The notes under the pieces were generated by a model that made no database searches, was not told the origin of the DNA, and saw only the letters and a list, made by a program, of their open reading frames with translations. This document shows, in pieces, positions 5,858-6,043 of a stretch of DNA of 6,043 nucleotides; position 1 is the stretch's first letter; every line of letters starts with the position of its first letter. Position numbers and translations under genes: made by a program. The stretch comes from Candidatus Segetimicrobium genomatis (GTDB lineage: Bacteria; Sysuimicrobiota; Sysuimicrobiia; Sysuimicrobiales; Segetimicrobiaceae), in NCBI GenBank assembly GCA_005883865.1, contig VBAO01000342.1, positions 1 through 6,043 of the forward strand, given 5' to 3'.

Positions 5858-6043
5858 ATGAGGCGAATGAGGACGGGCTATTCGGCCTGGCAGCTGGGGC
5901 GCGTGATCCCCGCCCTGCTGGTCGCGGTGTTGCTGGTGGATATCGCATTGCGGTTCGTGTCCATCGATCCGCTGACGTTTCGTGCCTGGGAGGCGATGGA
6001 GCGCTACCGCCCGCCGGGCGCGGCCTTCGAGCCCAACCGGCGC
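5858..6043 (+). CDS. N-terminus of a membrane-anchored protein, probable SGNH/AlgJ-like partner of the MBOAT (partial, runs off the window)
   Basis: Open from ATG 5858 (alternative ATG 5867) to the window end, 62 residues. A short basic N-terminus (MRRMR) and polar linker precede one hydrophobic helix (about residues 15-34, VIPALLVAVLLVDIALRFV). The chain then leaves the membrane: the segment IDPLTFRAWEAMERYRPPG and FEPNRR recalls the region just after the signal anchor in SGNH-hydrolase-like proteins encoded beside AlgI-type MBOAT genes. Those proteins sit in the periplasm and take part in transferring the acyl group to the polymer. The catalytic GDS motif would lie beyond the window, so the assignment rests on position, topology and a weak recollection of this motif. 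The start is eight bases after the MBOAT stop, consistent with coupled expression. Confidence 0.55.
   Translation, partial: MRRMRTGYSAWQLGRVIPALLVAVLLVDIALRFVSIDPLTFRAWEAMERYRPPGAAFEPNRR

Overview
This window is a single-strand (+) run of tightly packed genes from a GC-rich bacterium. It reads as the middle of a surface or exopolysaccharide biosynthesis operon. Only one gap between genes exceeds about 20 bases (4372-4460), and it disappears if a probable frameshift in the gene before it is corrected. No tRNA, rRNA, CRISPR array, insertion sequence, convincing promoter or terminator was seen. The lineage cannot be fixed from the sequence. The GC richness, a separate (unfused) tyrosine autokinase and the mix of genes would suit a Gram-negative or Gram-negative-like soil or subsurface phylum, but this is a weak inference.

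Layout. 1-136: C-terminal end of a membrane protein, probably the polysaccharide co-polymerase (Wzz/GumC-like). 153-1028: a BY-kinase/CpsD-like cytoplasmic ATPase with a C-terminal tyrosine cluster. 1029-1691: a compact polyprenyl-phosphate sugar-1-phosphate transferase that starts a glycan on its lipid carrier. 1695-1961: an 88-residue protein resembling a stand-alone sigma-70 region 4. 1958-3235: a UDP-sugar 6-dehydrogenase of the WbpA type, which makes a uronic acid precursor. 3199-4371, with a displaced end reaching 4447: an uncharacterised NTP_transf_5-type nucleotidyltransferase with an apparent late frameshift. 4461-5849: an AlgI-like MBOAT O-acyltransferase. 5858 to the window end: the N-terminus of a membrane-anchored protein that looks like the periplasmic SGNH/AlgJ-like partner of the MBOAT.

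How the genes fit together (inference from families). The dehydrogenase supplies an acidic nucleotide sugar. The phosphoglycosyl transferase loads the first sugar-phosphate onto undecaprenyl phosphate. The co-polymerase and tyrosine kinase control chain length and export, and the MBOAT plus its partner add acyl (probably acetyl) groups to the polymer outside the cytoplasm. The further glycosyltransferases, flippase (Wzx) and polymerase (Wzy) expected of such a locus are not in this window.

The points most worth a second look are: (i) a small sigma-region-4-like protein translationally embedded in the operon, in the same frame as the upstream transferase and separated from it by one stop and one codon; (ii) an apparent 17-residue internal deletion in the dehydrogenase just before its central helix; (iii) the frameshift that cuts off the conserved C-terminus of the nucleotidyltransferase. 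No wholly new system is demonstrated.
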